Part shown: positions 9,594-22,077 of the stretch, in pieces
Layout of the letters: each line of letters starts with the position of its first letter
Position numbering within the stretch: position 1 is the stretch's first letter
Assembly (NCBI GenBank): GCA_016906335.1
Contig: JADEYG010000005.1
Location: forward strand, 374,702-438,701
Source of the DNA: Novakomyces olei
Lineage: Eukaryota > Ascomycota > Novakomycetes > Novakomycetales > Novakomycetaceae
Length of the DNA: 64,000 nt
Reading direction: 5' to 3'
Program-made: the position numbers and the translations under genes
Notes under the pieces: model-generated
What the model was told of the DNA's origin: nothing
Seen by the model: only the letters and a program-made list of their open reading frames with translations
The model's database searches: none

Positions 9594-12527
9594 CTACGGT
9601 TTTGAAGGCCCCGAAGAAGAAAACCCTACATTTTTAGACATGGGCAGTCGACGGTCCTTGTCTCTCATCTCAGTTATCCTTGCTTTAAGCATTTCTGACA
9701 GCTCAGACGCTGTAGTTCGCCGTTTAACTCCATTCTGCCCCAGACCATCAATCTGAGATTGTGATTGTGGGCCTGCCGCCGAATTATACGAAGCCATTGA
9801 AGGAGGCAGAGCCCCTGAGCTTGCTGAACCTTCTCTTACCCGTGATTGTGGTCTCCGCCTCTGATCGCCTGTGAAACTGGGTTGCGCCGATGGTCCCTGG
9901 AACGATGAAGAGTAAATTGGTATATTCTCCTTCTCTATTGAACCCACAGAGTGGAAAGGCTCGGGGGATAATACACGTGAACTCGGCCGGCTATTGCTGC
10001 TTTTCAAATGATCCAAATCTTGTTGTAATCTTTGGGCTCTTAGTTGAGCAGACTCGGACTCGTTTTGTAATCGTGTGATTTGCGAATCGCGTGCTGCGAT
10101 CTGCAACAATAGATCGGAGCGTTCGTTGAGAATTTTGCGTATCTGAAAAGCAAACAGCGTTAGTCTTGCAACGATTTGTGCGAATTTCAATTGGATTCAA
10201 TTGTTGATTTAATAATTATTATTGTATTTTTGTTATTAAATTTCCCGTTCATTAATTATTTAACCACAGCTCATTCAACTATTTCCTTTCTGTGCTCTTT
10301 CATTCTGTCTTTATCATTTTTTAAATTTTATTTTATTCCTTTCTTACCTCTGATTGAGCTTGATCAAGCTGCATCGCCAACGATTTATTCTCCTCCATTA
10401 GCATACCCGTCCTCTGTTCCATTGTAGTTCGAAGCCCACGTAGCTCGTCCAGCTCCTTACGATCTTGCTCGCTAATTTCAGCTCGGCGAGCTTGTAAGCT
10501 CGATCCCAGTACAGAGTTGCTCTGTGGATTCGATCCGGCCGGTAGAGGCTTCTGTAGTGTCCGAGCAGTCAATGAACGGCCTGCTGATGGCTTTTGAAAG
10601 CTCTGTGGACGTTCTGGTGATGAAACAAAATTGGAGACAGGCTCCACATTATTTTGCAATTGCTGACGGGAAGGGATTTTGCTCGCTGCGGACAAAGGAC
10701 GTCGAGAAGGCGAATTTGCTGCTGAAGAAGAAGCAACCGTCTTTTTAACCAGACGGGTCTTTGCGCCCTGGCCCGCTGGTAGTGAGGATCCATTGCCACG
10801 AGGCAAAGAGGCATTTGTAGACGATTGACCAACAGATTGAAGTTTAGGCTTGACGGGCTCTGGCTTGGGGGGTTTTGCTCGGACTACTGCCTTCTCGAAA
10901 AACTCGTGAATCTTCGGTTTGCGGAGATCTTCAACTTTATCAAGGTAGGGATTCATAGCTCTTTCCCCTACAATTTTCATAAGTGTCCCCAGTACTTGAG
11001 CAGCAGCCAGCCGTACAGGCTCAAAGGTATCGCCCACCAGTTTTAAAGCCATCTCCGCAATAAGCTTCTGCTCAGCTTTTGCCGGGAATTCAAGAGTCTG
11101 TTCGAGCGACCGGCTTAGAAAGGCTAAGGATTCGGTTTTAATTTGTGGGTTCTTGTGCTGACTAAATTCGGCCACGTCTTCCAAGATCGAATTTAAGCCA
11201 GACGATCGAGCAACTGCATCACAGGCTCTTGATAAGGCTTCTACCACATTTGCCTTCTTCTCCTTAAATCTCTCAAGCATTGGAGCCAGAATTATAGGCT
11301 TGTAAATAGCAAATTTTGTTCTCAGCCCATTGGCAAACGCCTCCACACAATTAGCTGCCACCACTACACACAGAATATTGGCATCTTTCATGCTTTTCGC
11401 CAGAGCTCGTATTATTTCCGAGTAATCGTGTTCATCTGCAATACGGACTACTTGAAGCGTGGATAGCATGGCATCCAACGCCTCTTTGCGATCTTTCCAT
11501 TTGGCAGAGCCCAATTTTTCAAAGAAGTCTTTAGGCATTTTAGCCAAAACTTCAACAGCATCAGCCAGATCGAAGGGGTCGACTGACGCTGAATCATTAT
11601 TCCCGCCTCCCGTGGCAGCTGGCTCATCATTTTCCGCCCCCTGCGCCGCTCCTGCTTGCCTGCCTTCATCATCCTCCACCGGCCTTTGCGACCGGAGATA
11701 CCGCAGTTGTTTAGGTTTTTCTCCTGACTGCTGAACTAGAGCAAAAGCAGCTTCCAGTTCTTTAGCTTGAATGGGCTTTAATTCCGCAAAAAAGACAGGC
11801 TTAATTCCCTCGCCGAGCCAGCGGTACAGCTCACACGCCAGCTCAGATGCTTCTTTGCGCACGTTTTTATCACTGTGTCCAAACAGCCGTGGAAGCTGTT
11901 TCAGTATCATTTTAGGTCCAATCGTTTGGGCACCAAACTGCTTGATTAGCGTGTTGAGGCAGGCAGTAGATGCGGCTATAGTCTTGGGCAGCTTGTGGCC
12001 AAGACCAATGGCGATTATATCATCAATCACGGGTTCTGGTGTGTCAAGCTCTACAAACCAAGCACACGCGTCAAACGCCTTGTTTCGCGTTCCGCCACGT
12101 GTACTGGCAAAGCACTTCTCCACAAGACTCGGGACCACTTGAGGCCGTGTCCGGACCGCTGCAGACGGACCAGCGTACTCGAGGAACGCGTTTAATGCGG
12201 TGAGCGCGTGCTCCTGAGCCACCACGTTTGAATCCGTAACAGACTTTTTCCATAGCGAAGAATCGGCCAACCAGATTTTAAAGCAAGGATCAGATTCGTC
12301 CGGTGACACGACAAACTGCCGTGCTGCTTCCTCGTACGCGGACACTCGCGCTTTCCATACCTTTTTGTTAGCAAACCTCTGGGCAAAGCAAAGAAAGGAC
12401 CGTTGAATGATGGAGACAATGGGGTTTAGAGACGAAAAATTGAAGTATATCAGCGATGTACCTTGTGGCCTAGTCGGTCTATTAAAGCCAATTTTGAGAA
12501 ATCTTCAGGCTGGTCGTCCGCCGACAT
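9594..12527 (-). CDS. STU2: XMAP215/Stu2/Alp14 microtubule polymerase
   Basis: Three exons (12527-12462, 12360-10348, 10142-9594), introns of 101 and 205 nt, give 875 residues, close to Stu2 and Alp14. The first exon ends in EDFSKLALIDRLGHK and joins VWKARVSAYEEA, the conserved opening of the first TOG domain. Two TOG arrays of HEAT-like helices fill about residues 1-240 and 285-520, separated by an acidic linker. A basic Ser/Lys-rich segment (microtubule lattice binding) and then a coiled coil follow (Glu/Gln-rich, spanning the second splice joint at QAQSE-IRKILNERSD), with a short basic C-terminus. These proteins bind tubulin dimers through TOG domains and speed plus-end growth at spindle poles and kinetochores. 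The first intron has a GCTAAC branch site only a few bases before an AAAAAG acceptor. Confidence 0.93.
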
Positions 12528-13216
<689 letters not shown>

Positions 13217-13910
13217 ATGTCCTCGGAACTATGGTACATTTCTTCCAAGATTTGTCGTTTAAGCTAACCTTTGGCAGTCCCGTTTACGCGCCCTTCTTTG
13301 GAGTGGTATGAGATTGGAAAGTGTCATTGTGTGCTAAACAGTTAAAGATGGGCTGCGCTTCGGCTATCATCTTCTCCAGTATGTATTATATCGTCGATTG
13401 AATAGCTAAATTCCGTCTAGGCTTCGGTGCGGCTTATGGTACTGCTAAATCTGGCGTGGGTATTTCTGCCATGGGTGTATTGCGTCCGGATCTTGTGATG
13501 TAGGCTCAGTTCAGGAAATGTTTTTCTAATTTTTAGGCGTAATATCGTCCCTGTTGTCATGGCTGGTATTCTGGCCATTTACGGTCTTGTGGTATCCGTA
13601 CTCGTTTCAGACGGATGTGAGTCTCGAGCAGTGTCTTTATCGTAATCTAACTTTTGCAGTGGATCAAAAACAAGCCCTTTATTCTGGATTTATTCAGCTG
13701 GGTGCTGGCTTGTCTGTGGGTTTGGCTGGATTGGCCGCTGGCTTCGCTATTGGCATCGTAGGCGATGCTGGCGTACGTGGCACTGCCCAGCAGCCAAAGC
13801 TCTTTGTAGCGATGATTTTGATTCTCATTTTCGCTGAAGTTTTGGGTCTTTACGGTCTTATTGTAGCCTTGCTGCTCAACACTAAGGCTAGTAACGCAAC
13901 GTGCAACTAG
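13217..13910 (+). CDS. VMA3: V-ATPase proteolipid subunit c (Vma3), six exons
   Basis: Exons 13217-13233, 13278-13305, 13348-13378, 13421-13499, 13537-13616 and 13660-13910 give 161 residues, against 160 in yeast Vma3. The five introns are 44, 42, 42, 37 and 43 nt. The spliced product reads [14 protein letters not shown], then [47 protein letters not shown] and ends in [19 protein letters not shown]. Four membrane helices are present and the proton-binding Glu is in the FAEVLGLYG helix. The subunit forms the rotating proton ring of the vacuolar ATPase. Close identity to c rather than c' or c'' comes from the CPVYAPFFG start and the [15 protein letters not shown] loop. The second intron must use the AAG at 13347 rather than the CAG six bases earlier, because only that keeps the family length. 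Confidence 0.96.
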
Positions 13911-16057
13911 GTTCGCAGCCGTTCCAAATTCGCGGGTTACTGCACGCTCATCCGTTGCAACTTGTGCTCTCAAAATCATATGCAGTTGCTTCAGATAGCG
14001 ATTGTCGTCAATTAGCAAATAAGCTCGAGCCATGCGAGCATTTAGCAATAAAACCAGTCAATCAATCAATTAACCAATATTTGAGCATAGTCTTTGTATG
14101 TTTTTGATCATTTAATGTATCAATAGAGGGAGGCAAATGATTGATTTTCAGGTTCCGATCGAAATCTAGTCTTTTGCAAAACCTGATGTTAGCTATTGCG
14201 GCGAGCTGAATAAATGTTGCAGAACGAAAGCGCTTTATCATATTCGCTTTGACCAAACGATTAGATTATATGATTTAGTTGGCAGTCTCATAGTATGGCT
14301 ATCAAGTATATTTGTTGCAATTCTATTGGCAATATTATCACGGGGCCCGTGAAACCTATACTAAAATGCTTCTTTGATGCAAGTAAATTTAAGAGCCAAA
14401 TGATTAAACGCATAGACTAGTGGACTATCTAGATGAAAACCCTAATTGTCAAAGATAGCTTATGAAGTTTGGAGATGCGTATGTCGGGAAATCTATAACC
14501 ATTGTCCTCGCGTAACATTGCCTCAAGGACGACGCGTTTAACATTTAATAGACTAATCATTATTCTTTGTTACAGCACAGAGCTCCAAATCTTAAGCTAC
14601 TGTTCCATAGTGCTGCCTTTCAAGACTCCTTTTGTAGACAGAAATGGCAAATGGATTCATCGCTGCCCTGATACTGCAAGGTTTTTAGAGCGTTACTCTA
14701 CGCCAATCCGGGAACAAGGCCTTTTTTTTTTAATATGCGTGGTTCTGTGAAAACGGGTATGATCTGTGATTCACGCAGTGATGCACGCAATGGTGTACGG
14801 TCGAGTCATTTTAGATTATCAAGAAAAGTTTCCAATGCCACTGTGTCAAATAATATATGCACAAAAATAGCTTGATTATGTATGAAATGTATGGCAACAT
14901 CGCCTAATAATTGCTTATTAGCCTCGCCATGTGAGTGTGCTCGGCTAAAAGCGGAACAAGCATTAACCGTTTAACTGCATGCAGTTATATTAACAGTGCA
15001 AGAATTAATTTCTGCCCGATCTAATCTAGTAATGTTCTGTGTGCCTGAATCTCCATCGCCCAACATTGCTTTGCATTCTACTATCATCCTCGATCGCATG
15101 ATACACCCGCCTCCAATTTTTGTTTGTCGGTTTATCTCACGTGGATGATGCACACAACCTTTCGCGTATCCCCTCCAGATATTTCCTGGCGAACCCTGAG
15201 CGTTTTCTACTACAATAACCAACTTCGATATTTTGTTTGAAGTCTCTAGTTGTCCTGAGTTGTCCTATTCTCGATTGACAAGTAATCTACTTCTTTTGGG
15301 ACTCGGAACATTCCCCGTTAGGCGAGCAGACTTTGACCGACAAATTTGATCGTGTGACATATACGCGATGGCTAGATCAGCCGTAAACGGAAGTATGACG
15401 AAGGTCTAAAACTAAATGAATTAGATGCTAATTCGACGCACATCTGCCATTCTGGAGTAGTTAAACACGGCGGCGTGAAAGTAAAGCGTTATACATTATC
15501 CTCAACATTTTGAATCAGCCGGCCGAAAAGAAGCCCGGACTACGCCCTTTGAACTCTATCCTACTTTTCCTTTTCCCTCTCTACTCTCTGCCTTCTATCC
15601 CGATCTCTGTTCCAAGACGGTTGGTTGGCCGTTCGCAAACTGATTGACTATATATACACTTCAAGTAATCTTGATCGTGGAGTGAAGGATTCGATTTGTC
15701 CGGGGCTTATATAAATTTAATCTGACAAACCTGAAAATCAAGTATTATTCGTAGATAACACTAGCAGACTTATCCGAAAAGGATATACGAGCGCCATAGT
15801 ATAAACGAATAAAAACAAGCTTACATCGGCTGTATAAATGAGAGACGCTTGTACCCCAATCTCGCAAAGGATCAGTTTACTCGCGGCAATAACAATTAGC
15901 CACAAAGTGGCGCCTTGTACAGCTGATTAGCTGCTTTGTGTGCCTTTTTCTTGTTATCTTTTTATTGCTCGGTAGTCTCTTGTCCCGGTGGGTGACTAGT
16001 GCGGCTGCAAAGGTTCTTTTATACTGTGCTGGCAATTTAAATGACCGCCAGCAGATC
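13911..16057. other. Long gene-free stretch between VMA3 and the Stealth gene
   Basis: 2.1 kb of moderately AT-rich sequence. Short frames occur (for example near 14502-14750) but none has recognisable content or splice-joined homology. A TATA box at 15833 marks the promoter of the downstream gene. I see no tRNA or other RNA gene. Confidence 0.55.
15833..15838 (+). promoter_or_regulatory. TATA box of the Stealth-family gene
   Basis: TATAAA within tgtataaatg, about 225 bp before the chosen ATG at 16058, implying a long 5' leader that includes an out-of-frame ATG at 16041. Confidence 0.4.
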
Positions 16058-18356
16058 ATGCGACTACGCCCGTGGTACATGTGCTTGTGGCGCAAAGACG
16101 CCGTCTTCAAAATCGCGGGTGCTTGTGTCTCCTTACTTGTTTTATTGAGCATCTGGAAACTGCTTTTGACGCCAGACGGACTCTCTCTTCTTGCGCCCTC
16201 AGGAACGCCTTCGAGTTTCGATCACCATCTCTATCTCGGGAATCCGCCCGCGCCATCCGACAATGGCGATAATAATAGTAATGCGACCCAAGAAATGTTT
16301 GAGCGGCTACAGGTTGCAGCGGAAGATTGCCGCTCATACCGAGATCGAGCTTCAGAGCTGCCGGAGCACGTTGTGATTCCTTTTCAAGACATACTCTCGG
16401 GCCAATTCCGACCCAGCGATTGGCTCTCGGAACTCGTCAGCGATGGCAGAATCAAAGAGCCTTTAAGCAAACGCGCAGCTGCCGCTTTGCCTCGGAGTGC
16501 AGATGTCGTAATATCATGGGTGAATGCCTCCGACAGCTGGTTTGCGGGTGCCAAAGCTGCTTGGGAGCAAATGGCCGATTTTGATAATTGGCAAGATTTT
16601 GCCCGGGAAAATGTCAATCGGCATCGCGACTGGGGGGAGTTACGGTACTTGGTCCGGTCGCTATTCAAGTTTTTTCGGCCTCTCAACTCGCTTACTATCG
16701 TAAGCCCTCTGGCCTTCAAGGATCACACGTTTGATCCAAGTGCAGGGCAAAGACCCGGCTGGATGATTTCACAAAAGGAGGCTGAGAAACATAATGTTCT
16801 GACACTAAGCCAGGAGGCCCTACTAGCCGAGTCGCATCAATGCAATCCCGTTTTCTCTTCTGTCGCTGTAGAAGCAGGTCTGCCAAATTTACCGACGGGT
16901 GGACGGGCAAACGCTCCAAAAAATGCACAAGATACACTGTATTATATGAACGACGATATGATGCTTATGCGCAATATGAGTATGGCTAGTATCTACTCAC
17001 CATTCACTGGCTATATGATCAGCTTTGATTATGGGTTTCCACAGCTGTTTAACGAAATTGAAAGACCGCCTTTTGGACGAGGTGAATGGGTGTTTGGCGA
17101 ATGGCCTTTTTTGAAAGCCACTTCGTTTGCAATGAGTAAGAGTCTTTATTTTTTTCCCTCTAAATATCAGATCCATAATACTGGTTCATAGGTTGCCTTT
17201 TGTTTTTTCTACCTTTTATTGTTTTACATCTATTTTGTATCCATTTTCTTTTTCACATATTCTTTAATTATCGTCCAAACATCTATCTAACCGATCTCTA
17301 GATCAAAGATTCGGGAACCGTCCGCGACCTTATCCTCGCCATAACGGCCATCCTCTGTCCCGCTCAATCTTGAAAGAAATTAAGCAGACTTTCCCTCGAT
17401 TATTCCAGATTTCCATGGGCCACCGGTGGCGGGGAGAGTCTCCAGCAATACACATGTGGTCATCCTTTTATTGGTACCTTATGGAAAGGCACAGAGAGGC
17501 TTTGCTATGGAGTGCGCTCTCGCTAAAGTTTGATGACGATGGAGATCAAGGCCATATATCTGTCGGGGAGAAAGGCGGAATCTTTGAAATCGCTCGAGAG
17601 CATTTATCAGAGACGTCTTTACATAGAACTTCTCTCGCATCGTATTCTGAAAATGCCCAAAAAATGGGGTACGATATGTCAGATTCAAATTACGTGTACT
17701 GGACCAGCTGGGACGGTCCATTATGGCTCTCGCAACGGGCCCACTTTGATCCTATTCGCGACGAAGAGTTTGATGCATCGCTAAAGAATTCTGTTCATAT
17801 AAATGCGACGTACCCGGCCATTGACGGCACTTGTAACTTGGATTTCTTGAGCCAATGCCTGCGCCTTGGCGAAAGCGAGTCCACAGAGACAATAATGAAC
17901 AGATTTGTAAGGGAAAGAACTGAGTGTGGCGATTGCTTAATAAATGCTTTAACACGAGCTAGCGGCTCAGAAGGTCTTTCTGCCTTTCTACCGCCCAACA
18001 GGCGTGGAAATGGCCATTATTTACAGAGTGCAGACAATAAAAAGTCTCTAGTTGTGGACGGCAATGGGTCGCTATTATCGAAATTTGATGCTGCTATTCT
18101 TGCAATCTCCCGGTACTCATACTCTGTGTCAAACATGGATGCTGGGTATGTGCACCTTGTAGATTCTAAAAATGCACAAAAAACTCTCAGCACTTGGATC
18201 CATGACCCGCCGAATCAGATTTGCCTGAACGATCATATGGATAGTACCCATAGTCGAAGACAATTATTAGATATGAAACAGGTGCTTGATCACTTTTTCG
18301 ATACTGTCTACGGAGGCGATATGGATACTTGCGCTGTCGAAATTCCCTCGGCTTAG
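16058..18356 (+). CDS. Stealth-family (GNPTAB-like) sugar-phosphate transferase, type II membrane protein
   Basis: Two exons (16058-17135, 17302-18356) around a 166-nt intron give 710 residues. A basic N-terminus is followed by one hydrophobic helix near residues 18-37 (AGACVSLLVLLSIWKLLL), as in a Golgi type II enzyme. Stealth conserved regions can be read in order: CR1 as DVVISWVNASD, CR2 as DWGELRYLVRSLFKFFRP followed by a TIVSPL strand, CR3 as MNDDMMLMRNMS, and CR4 as ICLNDHMDSTHSRR followed by a helix ending in FFDTVYG, much like the human GlcNAc-1-phosphotransferase. The family moves hexose-1-phosphate onto a sugar hydroxyl, making phosphodiester-linked glycans. Here the acceptor is unknown; a surface phosphoglycan is inference. 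The usual WVDGSD is WVNASD in this protein. The upstream frame is open to 15938 but has no ATG before 16058. Confidence 0.85.
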
Positions 18357-18670
18357 ACTGACTTGTTTAATGACCTACTTGTACATAATATTGGGCATAT
18401 GATTGCTTGATTAGTGTGAATGTGTTCCGCTATATACGGTGTATATTACAATTAATACAATTAATACAATTAATACAATTAATACAATTAATACAATTAA
18501 TACAATTAATACAATTAATACAAAATAATCAATATGATATAGCACACTTGTATCAAGAGATTTTCCATATGAACAAGACACGATGCTAATATTATATAGA
18601 ATAAATTCCGTTAATAAATAATTAGTATATAACGAGCGAGCATAGCTCGCATAAACGCGAACGCGGTGTT
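18357..18670. other. Intergenic region with a 9-bp tandem repeat
   Basis: Holds the ATTAATACA repeat (18448-18523) and otherwise AT-rich sequence before NUP37. No gene seen. Confidence 0.55.
18448..18523. repeat. (ATTAATACA)n tandem repeat, about eight copies
   Basis: Perfect 9-bp units in the 3' flank of the Stealth gene, 90 bp after its stop. Confidence 0.93.
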
Positions 18671-20082
18671 ATGGGCCTACGGCGGAGAGACGCGTCAGCG
18701 TACGGTGGAGCATTGGACTTGTACGTCAATTGCCCAATCTTCCTTTTTTATTATTTTTTTTCTGCCCTTTCCCCTTTATCGCTCCCGCTCTGACCTCATT
18801 ACAGGTTTGCGCTCGACTATGATGCAAACTGTATACAGTTTGCTCACAATGCAAAACGACCCGACTTGTTTGGCATTGGTAGGACGATCCTGCTAAATGT
18901 GCTAAATGCGTGTATAGGAAACGGGAACGGTGTATCGTTCTACGAATTGTCTAAAGCTGAAGCAGACGATTATTCGGGTTCAAAGTATCACTCCTGTATT
19001 GATGACGCGTGCTAAACTAATGCCCAACAATAAAGGTTCGAAGCCAAGCAGATCGCGGACGTTTTTCTCGGTCTGTCTGTGAGCAAGTTGGAGTTTTGTG
19101 AGGCAGCGAACGATCTTGGTGCGTGTATTGTTGCGGCCGTTTGCGAAAGCACCAATTCGATCGAGGTTCTACGGCTACAAGGAGACCAGGCACGGCGTGT
19201 TACGTCTCTCGGAGGCCAATCAGGGCACCATGGATCGATCAATGACGTCTCTATACTGAGCCGTGAAAGTGAAGGGGTTGAGGAGACGTATGTCTTGTCC
19301 GTGGGCGATGATAAAATGCTGATTTCATGGACAATACGGGGCGGCCGTAAAGATGTTATTACAGCGTTTTCCTTAGCGTCAAGCGGAGTAGCGGTATCCT
19401 TTTGCCCAAACGATCCAAAGCTGGTCGTGTGTGCAGAGCACAGTGGAGCAGTGCGACTGCTAAATTGGTCACCGGAAAGTATTACACGCGCAACGTCATA
19501 CTATCTGCCTTCGACGGCTGCGAAGCAATTATCCTTTGCCAATGGAGCGTTTTGGCTCAGTCAAAACGAGGCTGATGACCATGATAGAATACTAGCCTGT
19601 TCTGATAATGGCGTTGTCAGTATTTTAGCAGTACACGCGGATGGCTTACGGGCTGAATCGCAAATAGTGCTGCAACATGATTGCAGTTTAAAAGCTGCGG
19701 CTGTACATTCATCATTGCCCGGTGTGACCGCTTTTGTCTTGGCAACGAAAAGTTACGAGGACACTGTGCTGTGCTACCGTTTACATACGGGACGTAAGTT
19801 TGGAGATGCAGCTTTTTCCACAAATTTTCTTAAAAGAAAATATCAATAAAATATTTATTTTCATTTTTATTTCATTTTCATTTTCCTAACTTTTGTACTC
19901 TTTGTTCCCGTTTTATCGATAATTGTGGTGTTCGTTTGCTGAGCACCTTTCTAGAGCTGGACAACGAGATTCAAATGCCCAAGCGGGAAGTCAACCGCCA
20001 GCGAATACGGTCACTGACCTGGCATATCGAACAACCAATTTTGCTAATTGTTTTCGACAGGTCTCTTGCAATTTACTCGTGA
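18671..20082 (+). CDS. NUP37: Nucleoporin Nup37-like WD40 protein
   Basis: Four exons (18671-18720, 18805-18984, 19036-19793, 19955-20082), introns of 84, 51 and 161 nt, give 371 residues. The product looks like a seven-bladed WD40 protein of the Nup37 type: an N-terminal strand ALDYDANCIQFAHN, a GHHGSINDV blade, then VLSVGDDKMLISW, VSFCPNDPKLVVCAEHSGAVRLLNW (compare the SVCWHPEE blade of Nup37), and a final LTWHIEQPILLIVFDRSLAIYS. Nup37 sits in the outer Y (Nup107) complex of the nuclear pore and docks on Nup120; it occurs in many fungi and animals but not in Saccharomyces. The second intron ends in AAAG. Another divergent WD40 protein is the main alternative. The first exon is short (16 codons) and is the least certain part. 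Confidence 0.65.
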
Positions 20083-20133
20083 GATATTAAATGAAAAAGC
20101 CATTATGATAGAGTATAAGTACAATTGGAAACA

Positions 20134-20658
20134 CTATTCTTCGATAGCGTTAAACACAAAATCCACGAATTTATGGAAATCATTCGTGACATCAGCATCG
20201 TTGCGCAGAGTAGCCAAAAGACTTAGAGACCTCTGTAAACTGTGTTCCACGTTTGATGCCACAGCCGGCTGACCCTCATCCTGAAGAACATGCCGTAATA
20301 CTTTGCGCAATTCGGGGTTCTGCGAAAGCAAGTCTAGCAATGGCTGATACCCAGCTGAAGATTTAGCAAATTTAAGCAAAGAAAATAAATAAATAAATAA
20401 ATTCATGTGATATAATATAATGTAATCAAACCATAAAGATTTCAGGTATTATGAACAATATTTCAAAAACTTACTTGCTCTCTCGAGAGTCTTGGAAGGC
20501 AGCAATGCGTGCTCTGCAATGCTGATATTATTGTTTACGCCTTTGTAAATAAAAGGATCATTGCTGCTCTTATCAAAGCCATTGCGCGAGTTTCGCTCAG
20601 TCTGATTGGGTCCGATAGTCGAAGCGTTAGTCGATCGACGTTCGTCTACCGTTGCCAT
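20134..20658 (-). CDS. Small protein of unknown function
   Basis: Two exons (20658-20475, 20354-20134) around a 120-nt intron with a strong GTAAGT donor and a GCTAAATCTTCAG acceptor give 134 residues. The first half is polar and disordered-looking (MATVDERRSTNAS). The second half, TGYQPLLDLLSQNPELRKVLRHVLQDEG and beyond, is an amphipathic helical domain ending in FVDFVFNAIEE. I do not recognise the family; the helical part vaguely recalls the start of fungal proteins with DUF5923, but that is a weak impression. The frame-preserving splice and the coherent helical segment argue that it is a real gene. Its stop lies only about 50 bp from the convergent NUP37 stop, and it is divergent from CUZ1. 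Confidence 0.5.
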
Positions 20659-21225
20659 ATAAATTTCATGTTGTTCATTGTGTGTCTTGAAGCAAGCTAC
20701 GCTGCAGCTGATAATTAGCAGTTTTCTTGGGTACACTCTCTCCGTACTATTGAATAAGGCATTTTGGGCATTTATATTTTGCCGCTGCGCTACGGCAAAC
20801 GTCGCAAGAAGAGGTGTCCACTTTGCTCGAGAACGGGCGAGTCGATCTTTGCGGCTGTCAAAAGATTTGCGACAAAGTCAATAATAATTAATCTTATCGA
20901 GCGAGACTGAGCAAATATTAATTTTGTCAAAAAACTCAATATTTCGGTCACTGACCAGATTGCTGCCTTCATTACTTGGAAGAAAGATTACTTGACACAT
21001 CAGCGCGAGTAGGCACGTGTTATAATAGACAAGTAACATAGTCAGCACTAAATACAAGTAAATGACTTGCACCGTTCGTACCGTTCGTTGTATCGCAATA
21101 ATCATGTCTGGCGAACGAACTGCGACATTAGAATATTCTACGTGCACACGTAAGCAACAGTTTTGTGTATAAATAAAAATGACGCACTCTTGCGCGTAAA
21201 AGCCGAAGACTGGCAGACGGGCAGA
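20659..21225. other. Divergent intergenic region between the small gene and CUZ1
   Basis: About 570 bp with short frames only. A TATAAATA element at 21168 fits the CUZ1 promoter. Confidence 0.5.
21168..21175 (+). promoter_or_regulatory. TATA box of CUZ1
   Basis: TATAAATA, 58 bp before the ATG at 21226. Confidence 0.4.
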
Positions 21226-22077
21226 ATGAGTCGGGCGGAAATTATAGCGTACGAGGGAAAAGTTGGCGAGCCAGAGATTGGAGCGCGTTGCGCGTTTTGC
21301 CGGGCACAAGGTAGGGACAAGGCTGGATCTGATTGGGTGGAGGATTGAGGAGAAGCTTGCTAACATTGTACAGACTTTTTGCCGTGGTCTTGTGCGTACT
21401 GTGGGGAAAAGTTTTGCGCCGAGCATGCAAAGCCGAAAGTGCATGAGTGCCCCAAAGAAGAGCAAATACTAAAAGCTCGAGCCGAGGAGAATCGGAGGCG
21501 GATTGGCTCAGTGGACAGGCGGCCGGTTGGTCCTACTGACGCACGGACGCTGAAGGCTTTGGCAGTTCAAAAACGACAACAGGAAGAACTTGCTGAGAAA
21601 TCGCGTCGGGAGGCAACTAAAGCCCGCCACGCTTCTGCTCTGGCCAAGTTTACGAAATGGACATCGTCATCTTCAGCAAAGAAAGCTGGTCAGGGCTCAA
21701 ATAGCCAAGGCTCTCTACTCGTACCAAAGCCGCTGGATGCCTCAGTAAGCCGAGATCAGTGTTTAACGGTACGCGTAAGCGTGGGAAGTGTGACTCGCTG
21801 TTTTATAATACCAAATTTTTGGTCTGTAGGCAGATCGATGGACCGACTGGCGAGGGAAATGGACGTGGAGAACCTCAACATGCGTGAAACAGACGAGTCG
21901 CGAAGGCTTCATCTCGTCTTGGCGCCTCGACTTGTTTCTTCGATTTCTTCGCTTTCGATTAAATCAAATACTGCTGGTAATACTATGAAGCAGCCAATGA
22001 CTCTAGAGCCGAGTCAGCAACTGAGCAAAGTTGTTCAGAATAATGATACCCTTAAATTGGTGCGTGGACGAGTGTAA
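21226..22077 (+). CDS. CUZ1: AN1-type zinc finger/ubiquitin-like protein Cuz1 (ZFAND1)
   Basis: Two exons (21226-21310, 21374-22077) around a 63-nt intron give 262 residues (yeast Cuz1 has 274). Splicing completes the AN1 zinc finger: GARCAFCRAQ joins DFLPWSCAYCGEKFCAEHAKPKVHECP, giving the Cx2C...Cx2C...CxxH...HxC ligand set near residues 21-55. A charged helical linker follows and then a ubiquitin-like C-terminal domain with VGRSMDRLAREMDVENLN, matching Cuz1. Cuz1 binds the Cdc48 segregase and the proteasome and protects cells against arsenite by clearing ubiquitinated or stress-granule proteins. The gene is on the same strand as GLE2, 351 bp downstream. Confidence 0.9.
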
